A DNA stretch of 43,496 bases from assembly GCA_003224905.1 (NCBI GenBank), contig QIAA01000128.1:1-43496 (forward strand), given 5' to 3'. A program made the translations under genes and the position numbers. This document shows, in pieces, positions 25,332 through 32,536 of the stretch; the stretch's first letter is position 1, and each line of letters opens with the position of its first letter. The notes below the pieces were generated by a model that worked only from the letters and a program-made list of their open reading frames with translations, searched no databases and was not told the origin of the DNA. Source of the stretch: Acidobacteriota bacterium (GTDB lineage Bacteria > Acidobacteriota > Terriglobia > Terriglobales > Acidobacteriaceae).

Positions 25332-25360
25332 TTGATCATGTATAGTGATATCACTATAAT
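25332..25360 (+). promoter_or_regulatory. Promoter of the higBA unit
   Basis: -35 TTGATC (25332-25337), 17-base spacer, perfect -10 TATAAT (25355-25360). The predicted start point near 25367 is only about 3 bases from the ATG at 25370, so the transcript would be leaderless or nearly so. Confidence 0.75.
25341..25358. promoter_or_regulatory. Operator palindrome of the higBA unit
   Basis: TATAGTGATATCACTATA is a perfect 18-bp palindrome lying in the spacer and overlapping the -10. This is the expected place for autorepression by an XRE-type antitoxin such as HigA. Confidence 0.75.
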
Positions 25361-25369
25361 CAGATTGCC

Positions 25370-25737
25370 ATGACCGCTGATCCGCCGCTCGAGCCGGTGA
25401 TCCGGGTTGGTACAAGTCTTAAATATCTTCGTGAGTTCCCAGCGCCAGTGCAGGACCACATGGGGTATGCGTGTACGTCGCCCAACGCGGTGGGAAGCAT
25501 CAAGACGCGAAGGTGCTGAGCGGCTTTGACGGCGCGGGCGTTCTGGAAGTAATCAAGGACTACCGTGGCGACACGTTCCGGGCCGTGTACACCCTGAAAT
25601 ATGCGGGGACGGTTTATGTCCTTCACGCCTTCCAGAAGAAGTCGAAGAACGGACGACAAACACCGCGCAGGGACATCGAGCTAATCAAGCAACGGCTGCG
25701 CGAGGCAGAACAAATTGCAAGAGAGGGAAAGCAATGA
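25370..25737 (+). pseudogene. higB: HigB-like (phage Gp49-type) toxin, frameshifted
   Basis: The RelE-superfamily HigB type cleaves mRNA on the ribosome. The frame from ATG 25370 gives the family start (PPLEPVIRVGTSLKYLREFP, PVQDHMGYA) but then runs into stop; the continuation YVAQRGGKHQDAKVL, LEVIKDYRGDTFRAVYTLK and VLHAFQKKSKNG is read from 25471 in another frame. One base is missing around 25469-25471, where the family has GYALYVAQRGGK. The nominal GTG at 25471 would give only the C-terminal 88 residues, lacking the first helix. So toxin activity is probably lost, unless the base is a sequencing error. The stop overlaps higA (ATGA). Confidence 0.85.
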
Positions 25738-26057
25738 GCAACAAAAAGCGATACGAAACCGGAAGCGGCAACGTGTTCAAGGACATCGGCGTGCCCAACG
25801 CCGAAGAGCATTTGGTCAAAGCGCAGCTTGTATTCAAGATTGACACGATCCTGAAGAAACGCGGCCTCAAGCAGGTGGAAGCTGCTGATTTGTTCGGAGT
25901 CCGCCAGCCCGATGTCTCGAAGATGCTGCGCGGCGAGTTCCGCCAGTTCTCAGTGGAACGCCTGCTGCGCTTCCTGGTGGCGCTCGATCAGGATGTCGAG
26001 ATTGTGGTGAAACCCCATCGTAGTCGGAACGATGCGGCGGCAATGCAAGTGATTTAA
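25734..26057 (+). CDS. higA: HigA-like XRE antitoxin
   Basis: Neutralises HigB and represses its own promoter. 107 aa with a helix-turn-helix at about 47-68 (KQVEAADLFGVRQPDVSKML), followed by FSVERLLRFLVALDQDVEIVV, the usual end of this antitoxin group that follows Gp49-type toxins. The frame is intact. Its ATG overlaps the toxin stop by ATGA, typical toxin-first HigBA order. The operator at 25341-25358 is its probable target. With the toxin broken it may be retained as a plain repressor or be in decay itself. Confidence 0.9.
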   Translation: MSNKKRYETGSGNVFKDIGVPNAEEHLVKAQLVFKIDTILKKRGLKQVEAADLFGVRQPDVSKMLRGEFRQFSVERLLRFLVALDQDVEIVVKPHRSRNDAAAMQVI

Positions 26058-26185
26058 GAGAGAACCTCGCCTTGCGCTAGTTTCTGATAGAGGTGATGAA
26101 AGTAGGAAATGTCCCGGCTGTCCGTGGGCTTGTCCAAGACCTGTTCCCCATAGACTGCGAAGTTTAAATAGGCTAGAAGGAACAT
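26054..26185 (-). CDS. Possible 43-aa ORF, uncertain
   Basis: The minus-strand frame reads MFLLAYLNFAVYGEQVL and then SRDISYFHHLYQKLAQ: protein-like composition with a helix-like end, convergent with higA and overlapping its stop by 3 bases. No ribosome binding site, no family recognised. It may be the end of a lost gene rather than a gene. Confidence 0.2.
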   Translation of the reverse strand: MFLLAYLNFAVYGEQVLDKPTDSRDISYFHHLYQKLAQGEVLS

Positions 26186-26193
26186 GAGTCTGA

Positions 26194-26440
26194 AAGGCTA
26201 CCCGCTATAATCACGAGCAGTTCGTGGAGAAGCTGCGCTACATTCATCGCAATCCCGTAAAGCGCGGGCTGTGTGAGCGTGCGGAAGATTGGGAGTGGAG
26301 CAGCTTTCGTCAGGTACGCAACCGGGTGCGACGGAAGGGTGGAGATTGAGTGCGAACGGACGGCAAGTAGACGCGAACGGGCAGCAGGAAGATTGTGTCC
26401 GGCAGTCGAACTGCCCCACTCAAGCCAACGGCAGGCTTGA
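26194..26440 (+). pseudogene. C-terminal remnant of a REP-associated tyrosine transposase (RAYT, Y1_Tnp type)
   Basis: From 26194 the frame reads ATRYNHEQFVEKLRYIHRNP, then VKRGLCERAEDWEWSSFR, the very characteristic end of IS200-like/RAYT transposases. It then shifts by one base: YATGCDGRVEIECERTASRR continues in the next frame to a TGA at 26438-26440. The N-terminal part with the HUH and catalytic tyrosine is absent (a stop lies just upstream). A family-A REP-like element begins 30 bases downstream, which fits the known association of RAYTs with REP sequences. Confidence 0.8.
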
Positions 26441-26445
26441 GTGGG
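26415..26445. repeat. 12-bp-stem hairpin at the RAYT remnant end
   Basis: CCCACTCAAGCC and GGCTTGAGTGGG form a perfect stem with a 7-base loop, overlapping the end of the RAYT remnant. No T-tract follows. Confidence 0.6.
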
Positions 26446-26469
26446 CCACCCCCGAGTCTTCGGTCAGCG

Positions 26470-26557
26470 ATGTGCCGTGCCTGCGGCACTCGACTAATTT
26501 TTTCCCTTTACCCAGCACTCACGCGCTGGGCTAATGAATGCCGCCGCTCCGCGGCTT
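26470..26557. repeat. REP-like element, family A, copy 3
   Basis: GTGCCGTGCCTGCGGCAC, CCCAGCACTCACGCGCTGGG (one stem mismatch), GGCTAATGAATGCC, GCCGC..CCGCGGC. Lies just after the RAYT remnant and before the receiver gene's 3' end. Confidence 0.8.
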
Positions 26558-26619
26558 TCTTTAAATGCTGTTGGACAGCACGCGACTGCATAAGGATCAG
26601 ACTTACAAGATAGAGGAGG

Positions 26620-27042
26620 TCAACCAGCGGTCGCGTTGCGGCGCTTCCAGCCATCGAGCCAGCGGAAAAAGAAGGGCTTTGATTGTGCGGTGAGAACGTC
26701 GTCAACAGTGGACAAGAACGCATCGGGGGATTCCGACTTGGAAACGAACTTGTCGACAGACTGAAGTTTCCGCCTGGGTAGTGGGCCGTAGGCTGACAGC
26801 AGGATAATCGGAACCTTGGATCTAACCTTCTTCATCCTGGCGGCCACGACGGCGCCGTTCATGTCAGGCATTTGGTAGTCGAGGATTACAGCATCTACAT
26901 CCTGCGAGAGGAACAGCTTCAGGCCCTCTGATCCGCCGGTCGCTTCCAGGACTTCGTAGCCGTTTTGTTCAAGCAGCATTTTTCGGCCGATGAGGCCGCT
27001 CCAGTGATCGTCAATGCAAAGGATTCTTTTTTGCCGAGCCAT
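26620..27042 (-). CDS. Stand-alone response-regulator receiver protein, 140 aa
   Basis: CheY-like receiver. Acidic pocket in ILCIDDHW (D11, D12), phospho-acceptor D55 in AVILDYQMPD, switch residue S83 in ILLSAYG, and conserved lysine K102 in KFVSKSE. No output domain: after the receiver only a short basic tail (WLDGWKRRN). No histidine kinase is adjacent, so its partner is unknown. The window between it and the next gene (27043-27322) contains only degenerate TTCTCAGTTGTCAGTT-type repeats. Confidence 0.88.
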   Translation of the reverse strand: MARQKRILCIDDHWSGLIGRKMLLEQNGYEVLEATGGSEGLKLFLSQDVDAVILDYQMPDMNGAVVAARMKKVRSKVPIILLSAYGPLPRRKLQSVDKFVSKSESPDAFLSTVDDVLTAQSKPFFFRWLDGWKRRNATAG

Positions 27043-27322
27043 GATTCATGCGGCCGTGGGGCTGGCCAAGCGGACGAAGTGATGATTGATTCCTGCCAGG
27101 GAGGACATTTTGATGTTAACCGGCAGAAATCCAGGACTTCAAATTACTAACGTACACTTGGAGCAGCGTTGGAAGAGGTTACTAGCTCAGCGGGAGACTG
27201 CCGGTCAGAACAAGAACAGTCGCTGAGTTTTTCTGGCACAACCAAGAACGGACCTCCGACAGGGCCCATAAAAGACCAGTTCTCAGTTGTCAGTTCCCGG
27301 TTCTCAGTGGGGATGCGGTGAG

Positions 27323-27730
27323 TCAAGCAGGCTTTTTGTTGTTGTGTTTCAACTCGTAGGCGCGGCGCAAACGCTCATAGCGTTTGGCTAGCTCATGCAG
27401 TTCAGCGTCAGAGAGCTTTTCAATATCGATCATTTCGTTGTGAGCGCCGCGGAGAGCGCGAATGACTTCATCGAGTTTCAAGTGCAGGGCGCGGGCGTCG
27501 CGATTCTGGGTGTTCTGGATGAGGAAGACGATGAGGAAGGTAATGACGGTGGTTGCGGTGTTTATTACCAGTTGCCAGGTATCGGAGTAGTGATAGTACG
27601 GGCCCAGGAAACCCCATAAGACTACGCTGGCCAGAGCCAGGAAGAATGCCCAGGCGGAACCTACCCATCCCGCGGTGCGGGCGGCGATGTTTCCAAACCA
27701 TTTGCTGACGACATGATTTTCCGGTCTCAT
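27323..27730 (-). CDS. Low-affinity iron permease family membrane protein, 135 aa
   Basis: Matches the short bacterial members of the low-affinity iron permease family (Fet4-like). Two hydrophobic segments (WAFFLALASVVLWGFLG and TATTVITFLIVFLI) flank the diagnostic stretch YYHYSDTWQLVINT, followed by FLIQNTQNRDARALHLKLDE and a C-terminal helix. ATG 27730 is chosen because homology starts there; GGAGG lies 11 bases upstream. Iron transport has not been shown for these short proteins. It is flanked by two stand-alone receivers on the same strand. Confidence 0.85.
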   Translation of the reverse strand: MRPENHVVSKWFGNIAARTAGWVGSAWAFFLALASVVLWGFLGPYYHYSDTWQLVINTATTVITFLIVFLIQNTQNRDARALHLKLDEVIRALRGAHNEMIDIEKLSDAELHELAKRYERLRRAYELKHNNKKPA

Positions 27731-27840
27731 GAGTAGTGATGCCTCCGTTTGGGTGCACAGCTTAGATGCAAGTAGAGGGGGAGCAATGGCTGCGGATATT
27801 GCCTGGTGAATGATTCCGATCTTCGCGGGGTGCGGCGACG

Positions 27841-28311
27841 CTAGGCAGTTTTCGCCGACGCCCTGGGAAACATCGAAGGAGCGTTTGGTGAGGTTGTGGG
27901 CCGTGTATCTTGGTAATCTTCCAACTCGGGGAAAAATCGCTCGCCCCGCTGCACGGCGTCGATCGCGGTCAAGAGATCGCGCCGGGCGTCGCTCTTGCAG
28001 AGAAAGCCATGCGCTCCCAGGCGCCATGCCTCTTCCGCGACCTGACGATGGGAGTGGACAGTGATGATGAGAATCTTGACGGCGGGATCGGACGCAAGGA
28101 TTTCGCGGCCTGCATCAAGGCCGCTGATGTAGGGCATGCCGATATCCAGCAGGATCAGGTCAGGCTTGCTTTTTCGCGCTTTCTTGATCACGTCGTGGCC
28201 GTCCACGGCCTCGCCACAGATTTCCAAGTCAGAACGGCTGGCGAGCAGGCTGCGCAATCCGCGGCAGACCCACTCATGGTCATCGGCGATGAGAATTCGG
28301 AAGGGTCTCAT
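27841..28311 (-). CDS. NarL/FixJ-type receiver protein without output domain, 156 aa
   Basis: Receiver domain about 1-122: LIADDHEWVCRGLRSLL (D10, D11), phospho-acceptor D56 in LILLDIGMP, LIITVHSH, and K106 in GFLCKSDA. The sequence is closest in style to NarL-type regulators, which normally carry a LuxR helix-turn-helix; here only a 30-residue Pro/Thr/Ser-rich tail follows. Either the output domain was lost or it acts by protein contact. 110 bases upstream of the iron permease-family gene on the same strand. Confidence 0.85.
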   Translation of the reverse strand: MRPFRILIADDHEWVCRGLRSLLASRSDLEICGEAVDGHDVIKKARKSKPDLILLDIGMPYISGLDAGREILASDPAVKILIITVHSHRQVAEEAWRLGAHGFLCKSDARRDLLTAIDAVQRGERFFPELEDYQDTRPTTSPNAPSMFPRASAKTA

Positions 28312-28560
28312 TGGTTCACCAAGCCTGGTTTTTGGACGGCGCTTCCTGCAGCGGCTCTGGCTGGTAGAGTGACTTTCAAATCCTGACCCGACCCGCGTGC
28401 GTTCGAAAGCGGGGGGCTTCGCCTAGAAGCGCCTTTTTCACTGTACGCCTGAGCCCCCGATGATGGTGAATACAGCAAATCCTGTATGCGTCCTCTAGCC
28501 GGTGGAGCGTGAGAATCACGCCTTTGTTTCATAGCCCAATGTCGCTACACTGTTCGCGCT

Positions 28561-28857
28561 ATGAATACTCCTAATCAACCGAATATCAAGTTATCGAATA
28601 CTGAGGATTACCGTGAGAGCTATGCCAACAGCGTGCAGGTGCGGGTAAATGTGTGGGATTTTTTCCTGGTTTTTGGCACGCTGCAGCAACAGACCGAAAC
28701 CCACGTCGAGATCCGCAATTTTCAGGGCATCTACCTGAGTCCGCAGCAGGCCAAAGCATTGATGGCGATTCTGCAGCAGAACGTGGCGGGTTATGAAGGC
28801 ACGTTTGGGGAGATCAAGCTGGATCCGCGGATGATGGCGGCCGGGCCGGTTCACTAA
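28561..28857 (+). CDS. DUF3467 family protein, 98 aa
   Basis: Small conserved bacterial protein of unknown function. Family marks: YANSVQVRVNVWDFFLVFG, then VEIRNFQGIYLSPQQAKALM and a C-terminal YEGTFGEIKLD. No Shine-Dalgarno precedes the ATG; a TACACT box at 28546-28551 with TTGTTT 16 bases before it could be a promoter starting almost at the ATG, suggesting a leaderless message (weak evidence). Its TAA is directly followed by the ATG of the glycosyltransferase gene. Confidence 0.85.
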   Translation: MNTPNQPNIKLSNTEDYRESYANSVQVRVNVWDFFLVFGTLQQQTETHVEIRNFQGIYLSPQQAKALMAILQQNVAGYEGTFGEIKLDPRMMAAGPVH

Positions 28858-30426
28858 ATGGCAGAGAGCGCCGGCAGCGGAAGGATGAGTAGCCTTCATT
28901 CCGCATGGCTGTTCGTCCTGCTCGTAGCGCTGCAGTTTCTGCTTCACGCTCCGCTGTTGCGCCTACCGTATTTTTGGGACGAGGCGGGATATTACATTCC
29001 TGCAGCTCGCGACCTTTTGTTAACCGGCAGCCCGATACCGTTGTCGACACCTTCCAACGCTCACCCGCCTTTGGTCATGGCTTACCTGGCGTTCTGGTGG
29101 AGACTCGTTGGATTTGCCCCAGAGGTTACGCGTACGGCAATGCTGGTTGTATCCGCATTTTGCCTATTAGGTGTATTTCGGCTGGCGCGGTTAGTGGCTA
29201 ATGCGGAAGTGGCGACAGCGGCCACGGTCTTGCTTGCAGTTTACCCGGTTTTTTTTGCGCAGAGTTCGCTCGCGCATCTGGATGTGGCAGCGGCGGGGCT
29301 GACGTTTTGGGGGCTGCATGCTTGTGTTCGAGAACGGCCGGCAAGAGCGGTGGTCTGGTTTTCGCTGGCGGCTCTGGCAAAGGAAACGGCGATTCTGACG
29401 CCCCTTGCGCTGATCGCATGGGAGATCCTTGCGCCGGTGTTCGGGCGAGAGTTGAGCCGTGCACGCGGCAGATTCGTGCTGCTCTTGCCGGTGCTCCCGC
29501 TAGCTGTTTGGTACGGGTATCACTACATCCGGACGGGAATCGTCTTCGGCAATGCCGAGTTCTTTCGTTACAACGTAGCGGCAACGTTGAATCCTGTACG
29601 CGTGTTGCTGGCGCTGGCAATGCGGCTATGGCAGACGTTTGGTTATTTGCACCTGTATCTGCTCACGCTGGCTACGCTTTTCGCGATGTGGAAACCACCA
29701 TTGTCAGTAGCAGGCATTGATCGTCCGCGGATCCCTGTGAACGTGCAGTCCGCATTCCTGGCGGTGACTCTTGCGTACGTCGTATTTATGTCGAGCGTTG
29801 GTGGAGCAGTTCTGGCACGGTACATGCTTCCAGCGATACCTCTGGTAATTATCGTGTGGGTTTCCACGTTGTGGCGGCGAGTAGCCGCGTGGCGATGGGT
29901 GATCGCAATTGTCGGACTTGCGTTTGTGGCCGCCTGGTTTGTGAATCCGCCGTACGGTTTTTCTCCGGAGGATAATCTCGCGTACCGTGACTACATTCTA
30001 CTTCATCAGAAGGCCGAGAAGTTCCTTGAGGCACGCTATCCCATGGCGCGGGTGATGACGGCGTGGCCGGCGAGCGATGAGTTGAGCCGCCCATATCTTG
30101 GGTATGTGACACGGCCGATGCAGGTGCTTCGGATTGAAAATTTCTCGGCCGAGCAGTTGATGGCTACAGCAGACCTGCGGTCGCGCTTTGATTTAGCCTT
30201 GGTGTTCTCGACCAAGTACGAACCGCCTCACGTACTTCTCGAACATTGGCGTTTGTGGCTGGAGCTGAAGAAACGCTTCTTCGATTACCACCTCGACCTG
30301 CCACCAGATATCGCGGCTCAGATTCTCGGCGGCCAAGTTATCTACAGCGAAACGCGGAAAGGGCAATGGATTGCGGTAATAGAGATGGAGCGGATTCAAG
30401 AGGCAAAAGCCGGCCCGTTTTTCTGA
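28858..30426 (+). CDS. GT39/ArnT-like membrane glycosyltransferase, 522 aa
   Basis: Polytopic (GT-C fold) enzyme expected to use a polyprenyl-phosphate sugar donor. The first periplasmic loop carries the catalytic acid motif YFWDEAGYY (D41, E42), followed by SNAHPPLVMAYLAFWW. About ten to twelve hydrophobic segments follow to residue 365, then a soluble C-terminal part of about 150 residues. An alternative start is M10 (28885). It follows the DUF3467 gene without a gap and converges on modC with a 4-base gap. Acceptor (protein, lipid A or glycan) cannot be predicted. Confidence 0.82.
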   Translation: MAESAGSGRMSSLHSAWLFVLLVALQFLLHAPLLRLPYFWDEAGYYIPAARDLLLTGSPIPLSTPSNAHPPLVMAYLAFWWRLVGFAPEVTRTAMLVVSAFCLLGVFRLARLVANAEVATAATVLLAVYPVFFAQSSLAHLDVAAAGLTFWGLHACVRERPARAVVWFSLAALAKETAILTPLALIAWEILAPVFGRELSRARGRFVLLLPVLPLAVWYGYHYIRTGIVFGNAEFFRYNVAATLNPVRVLLALAMRLWQTFGYLHLYLLTLATLFAMWKPPLSVAGIDRPRIPVNVQSAFLAVTLAYVVFMSSVGGAVLARYMLPAIPLVIIVWVSTLWRRVAAWRWVIAIVGLAFVAAWFVNPPYGFSPEDNLAYRDYILLHQKAEKFLEARYPMARVMTAWPASDELSRPYLGYVTRPMQVLRIENFSAEQLMATADLRSRFDLALVFSTKYEPPHVLLEHWRLWLELKKRFFDYHLDLPPDIAAQILGGQVIYSETRKGQWIAVIEMERIQEAKAGPFF

Positions 30427-30430
30427 GACA

Positions 30431-31585
30431 CTAGCTCGCCATCAAATGACAGGAGTGCGTCTTGATCACAAGCCACACTTCGCGCCCTGGCTGAAGTTGC
30501 AGTGAATCGCGAGCTGCCAAAGTGAGATGCACTTCGAGCTCAACTCCGCAATTCACTTTGGCGACGACGATGACGTCGCGCTGGGCCAGAGAGATCACTC
30601 GACCGGGAATCACATTACGCGCGCTTAGGCCAGCTGGCTCGATACTCGCCAGCAAGATGTCCCCGGCGCGAATTCCGACGCGAAGGGCTGAACCAACGTC
30701 TGCCCGAACCAGCGGGGTTTCGAGTTGCACATTGCTGCCCGCAATTAGGCAGGTCATGGTCCCGCGATCTTCATGGATGGCTGTGACATGGGCGTCGAAG
30801 ATGTTTTCGAAGCCGGCCAGCACGGCGATCGTCTCCTGGCGCGGCGCTGTCATTACTTCGTGTGGTGTGCCCTGCGCGATCACCTTACCATTCTGAAGCA
30901 CAATGACGCGTTCGCCCAAGGCGAAAACTTCCTCTCGGCTGTGAGTCACATAGAGAATCGGTATCTGGTGAGATTCATTCCAGGCGCGAAGGTCGTCGAC
31001 AATTTTTGATTTGATGGCCGCGTCCAGGGCAGCCAGAGGCTCATCCAGCAGCAGCACGGCAGGGTCAGTCACCAACGCGCGGGCCAGAGCGACGCGTTGG
31101 CGCTCCCCACCAGAAATCTCGGACGGCTTCCGCTGCTGAAGTTCGGCTACGTGGAAAGACTCGAGAATCTGCCTGCTGCGCTCCTCCCGCTCGGAGGCCG
31201 GTAACGATGCAATTCCATACTGCACGTTCTTCTTGACGCTCAGGTGAGGAAACAACGCCAGATCTTGAAAGACATAGCCAACCCTGCGATTCTGCGGGGA
31301 AACATCGATGCCTTTTTCGCCATTGAAGAGGACTCGCTCCTTCAAGTTCAGCATGCCGGACTCGGGCGTTGTAAGTCCGGCGATGCAGTCGAGGATCGTG
31401 GTCTTCCCTGCCCCGGACGGACCAAAAAGAATCGTGATTCCGGCTGGAATTTCGAGATCAACATTTAGTTCGAAAGAACAATCCCTGGTTTGGAAGCGCT
31501 TGCGCAGTTGCAGTGACAGGGCACACCGCACTGAACTGGCGCGTTCTTCTTCGACGATCACGTCCGGCTTGGTTTCCACGTTCAT
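30431..31585 (-). CDS. modC: Molybdate ABC transporter ATP-binding protein ModC
   Basis: Energises molybdate (or tungstate) uptake through ModB. Walker A GPSGAGKTT, Q-loop YVFQDLALFPH, signature ISGGERQRVALARAL, Walker B VLLLDEPLAALD, and switch His in YVTHSREE. The C-terminal 140 residues form a regulatory TOBE/Mop-like domain (NVIPGRVISLAQRDVIVVAK, then ARDSLQLQPGREVWLVIK), which distinguishes ModC from other importers. ATG 31585 overlaps the modB stop (ATGA). The long in-frame extension upstream merely translates modB in another frame. 384 aa, slightly longer than usual owing to an N-terminal tail. Confidence 0.92.
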   Translation of the reverse strand: MNVETKPDVIVEEERASSVRCALSLQLRKRFQTRDCSFELNVDLEIPAGITILFGPSGAGKTTILDCIAGLTTPESGMLNLKERVLFNGEKGIDVSPQNRRVGYVFQDLALFPHLSVKKNVQYGIASLPASEREERSRQILESFHVAELQQRKPSEISGGERQRVALARALVTDPAVLLLDEPLAALDAAIKSKIVDDLRAWNESHQIPILYVTHSREEVFALGERVIVLQNGKVIAQGTPHEVMTAPRQETIAVLAGFENIFDAHVTAIHEDRGTMTCLIAGSNVQLETPLVRADVGSALRVGIRAGDILLASIEPAGLSARNVIPGRVISLAQRDVIVVAKVNCGVELEVHLTLAARDSLQLQPGREVWLVIKTHSCHLMAS

Positions 31586-32256
31586 TTGAACGGCCACACG
31601 GCCCATACCTTGCGATTGAGCGCGTACACCAGTGACAGGATGGTGAAGGAAATTACCAGGAGCATCAGTGCCGTCGCGTTCGCACCGGCGTAGTCGAAGG
31701 CTTGTACTTTGTCGTAGATGTCGATTGAGACTGTCCTGGTCACACCAGGTATATTGCCGCCCACCATCAGCACTACGCCGAATTCGCCCATGGTGTGCGC
31801 GAAGCTCAAGGCGATGCCGGTTACGAGGCCGGGAAGGGAGAGAGGCAGAATTAGTTCTAAAAACGTGCGCAGCTTCGATGCGCCCAGCGTTGCGGAGGCT
31901 GCCAGCAGTCGCTGGTCGACCGCGGCAAACGACGCGGCGAACGGCTGCACGGCAAATGGCAGACTGTAAATGATCGATCCGATTACCAGGCCTTCGAAAG
32001 TAAACGCGAGTGTGTGGCCGGTGAATGATTGCCACCAGCGGCCCAGGGGGCTGCGCGGGCCGAGCGCTATCAGAATGTAGAAGCCGAGAACTGTCGGCGG
32101 CAGCACGATGGGAAGGGCGACCACTGCTTCGGCTATGAATTTCCAACGCCAGCGCGAGTAAGTGATCCAGTAAGCGATGGGCAATCCAAGCAGGGCAAGG
32201 ACGGTTGCGACCAGCACAGCCAGTCGAATTGTCAGCCAGAATGATTGCCAATCCAT
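31582..32256 (-). CDS. modB: Molybdate ABC transporter permease ModB
   Basis: Inner-membrane permease of the molybdate importer. Five to six hydrophobic segments, beginning FWLTIRLAVLVATVLALLGL, the family block LPIVLPPTVLGFYILIALG, and the ABC-contact loop AASATLGASKLRTFLELILP, ending with FGVVLMVGGNIPGVTRTVS. ATG 32256 is preferred (AGG 8 bases before); a GTG one codon earlier is possible. No modA (substrate-binding protein) precedes it, although modA normally comes first. Confidence 0.92.
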   Translation of the reverse strand: MDWQSFWLTIRLAVLVATVLALLGLPIAYWITYSRWRWKFIAEAVVALPIVLPPTVLGFYILIALGPRSPLGRWWQSFTGHTLAFTFEGLVIGSIIYSLPFAVQPFAASFAAVDQRLLAASATLGASKLRTFLELILPLSLPGLVTGIALSFAHTMGEFGVVLMVGGNIPGVTRTVSIDIYDKVQAFDYAGANATALMLLVISFTILSLVYALNRKVWAVWPFK

Positions 32257-32536
32257 CACGTACCTGCTATCGCGCGCGGCAACGGCTAAGGCACAAAATG
32301 CAACTCAGGTTTTGGTTGCCTTGAAGCTCTTCAAGTTCGTAATCCGTTGGTGCGACACCACAGCGTAAACTTTTGTAAATACGGGATTAATCCCGCATCT
32401 TCGGAGCAGGATGTACCATCAATCATGTTAGAACGGGGCAGTGCGCAGGACGTCAAACTTGTAAACATTGCACCGAAAAACGAGTTTCATCATAGCAAGT
32501 TCGCCAGAACTGCAGTAATTGGAAAGAGGATTTGAC
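32257..32536. promoter_or_regulatory. Divergent promoter region between modBC and the MacA-type operon
   Basis: 280 bases without a gene. Holds a perfect 14-bp palindrome CGGGATTAATCCCG (32382-32395), a plausible operator, and two similar stretches AAACTTTTGTAAA (32368-32380) and AAACTTGTAAA (32455-32465). I cannot assign -35/-10 boxes with confidence, and no ModE-type site is recognisable. Confidence 0.4.

Noticed and set aside
25097..25459. 120-codon minus-strand frame upstream of higBA
   Set aside because: Crosses the higBA promoter and toxin start; low-complexity, no binding site.
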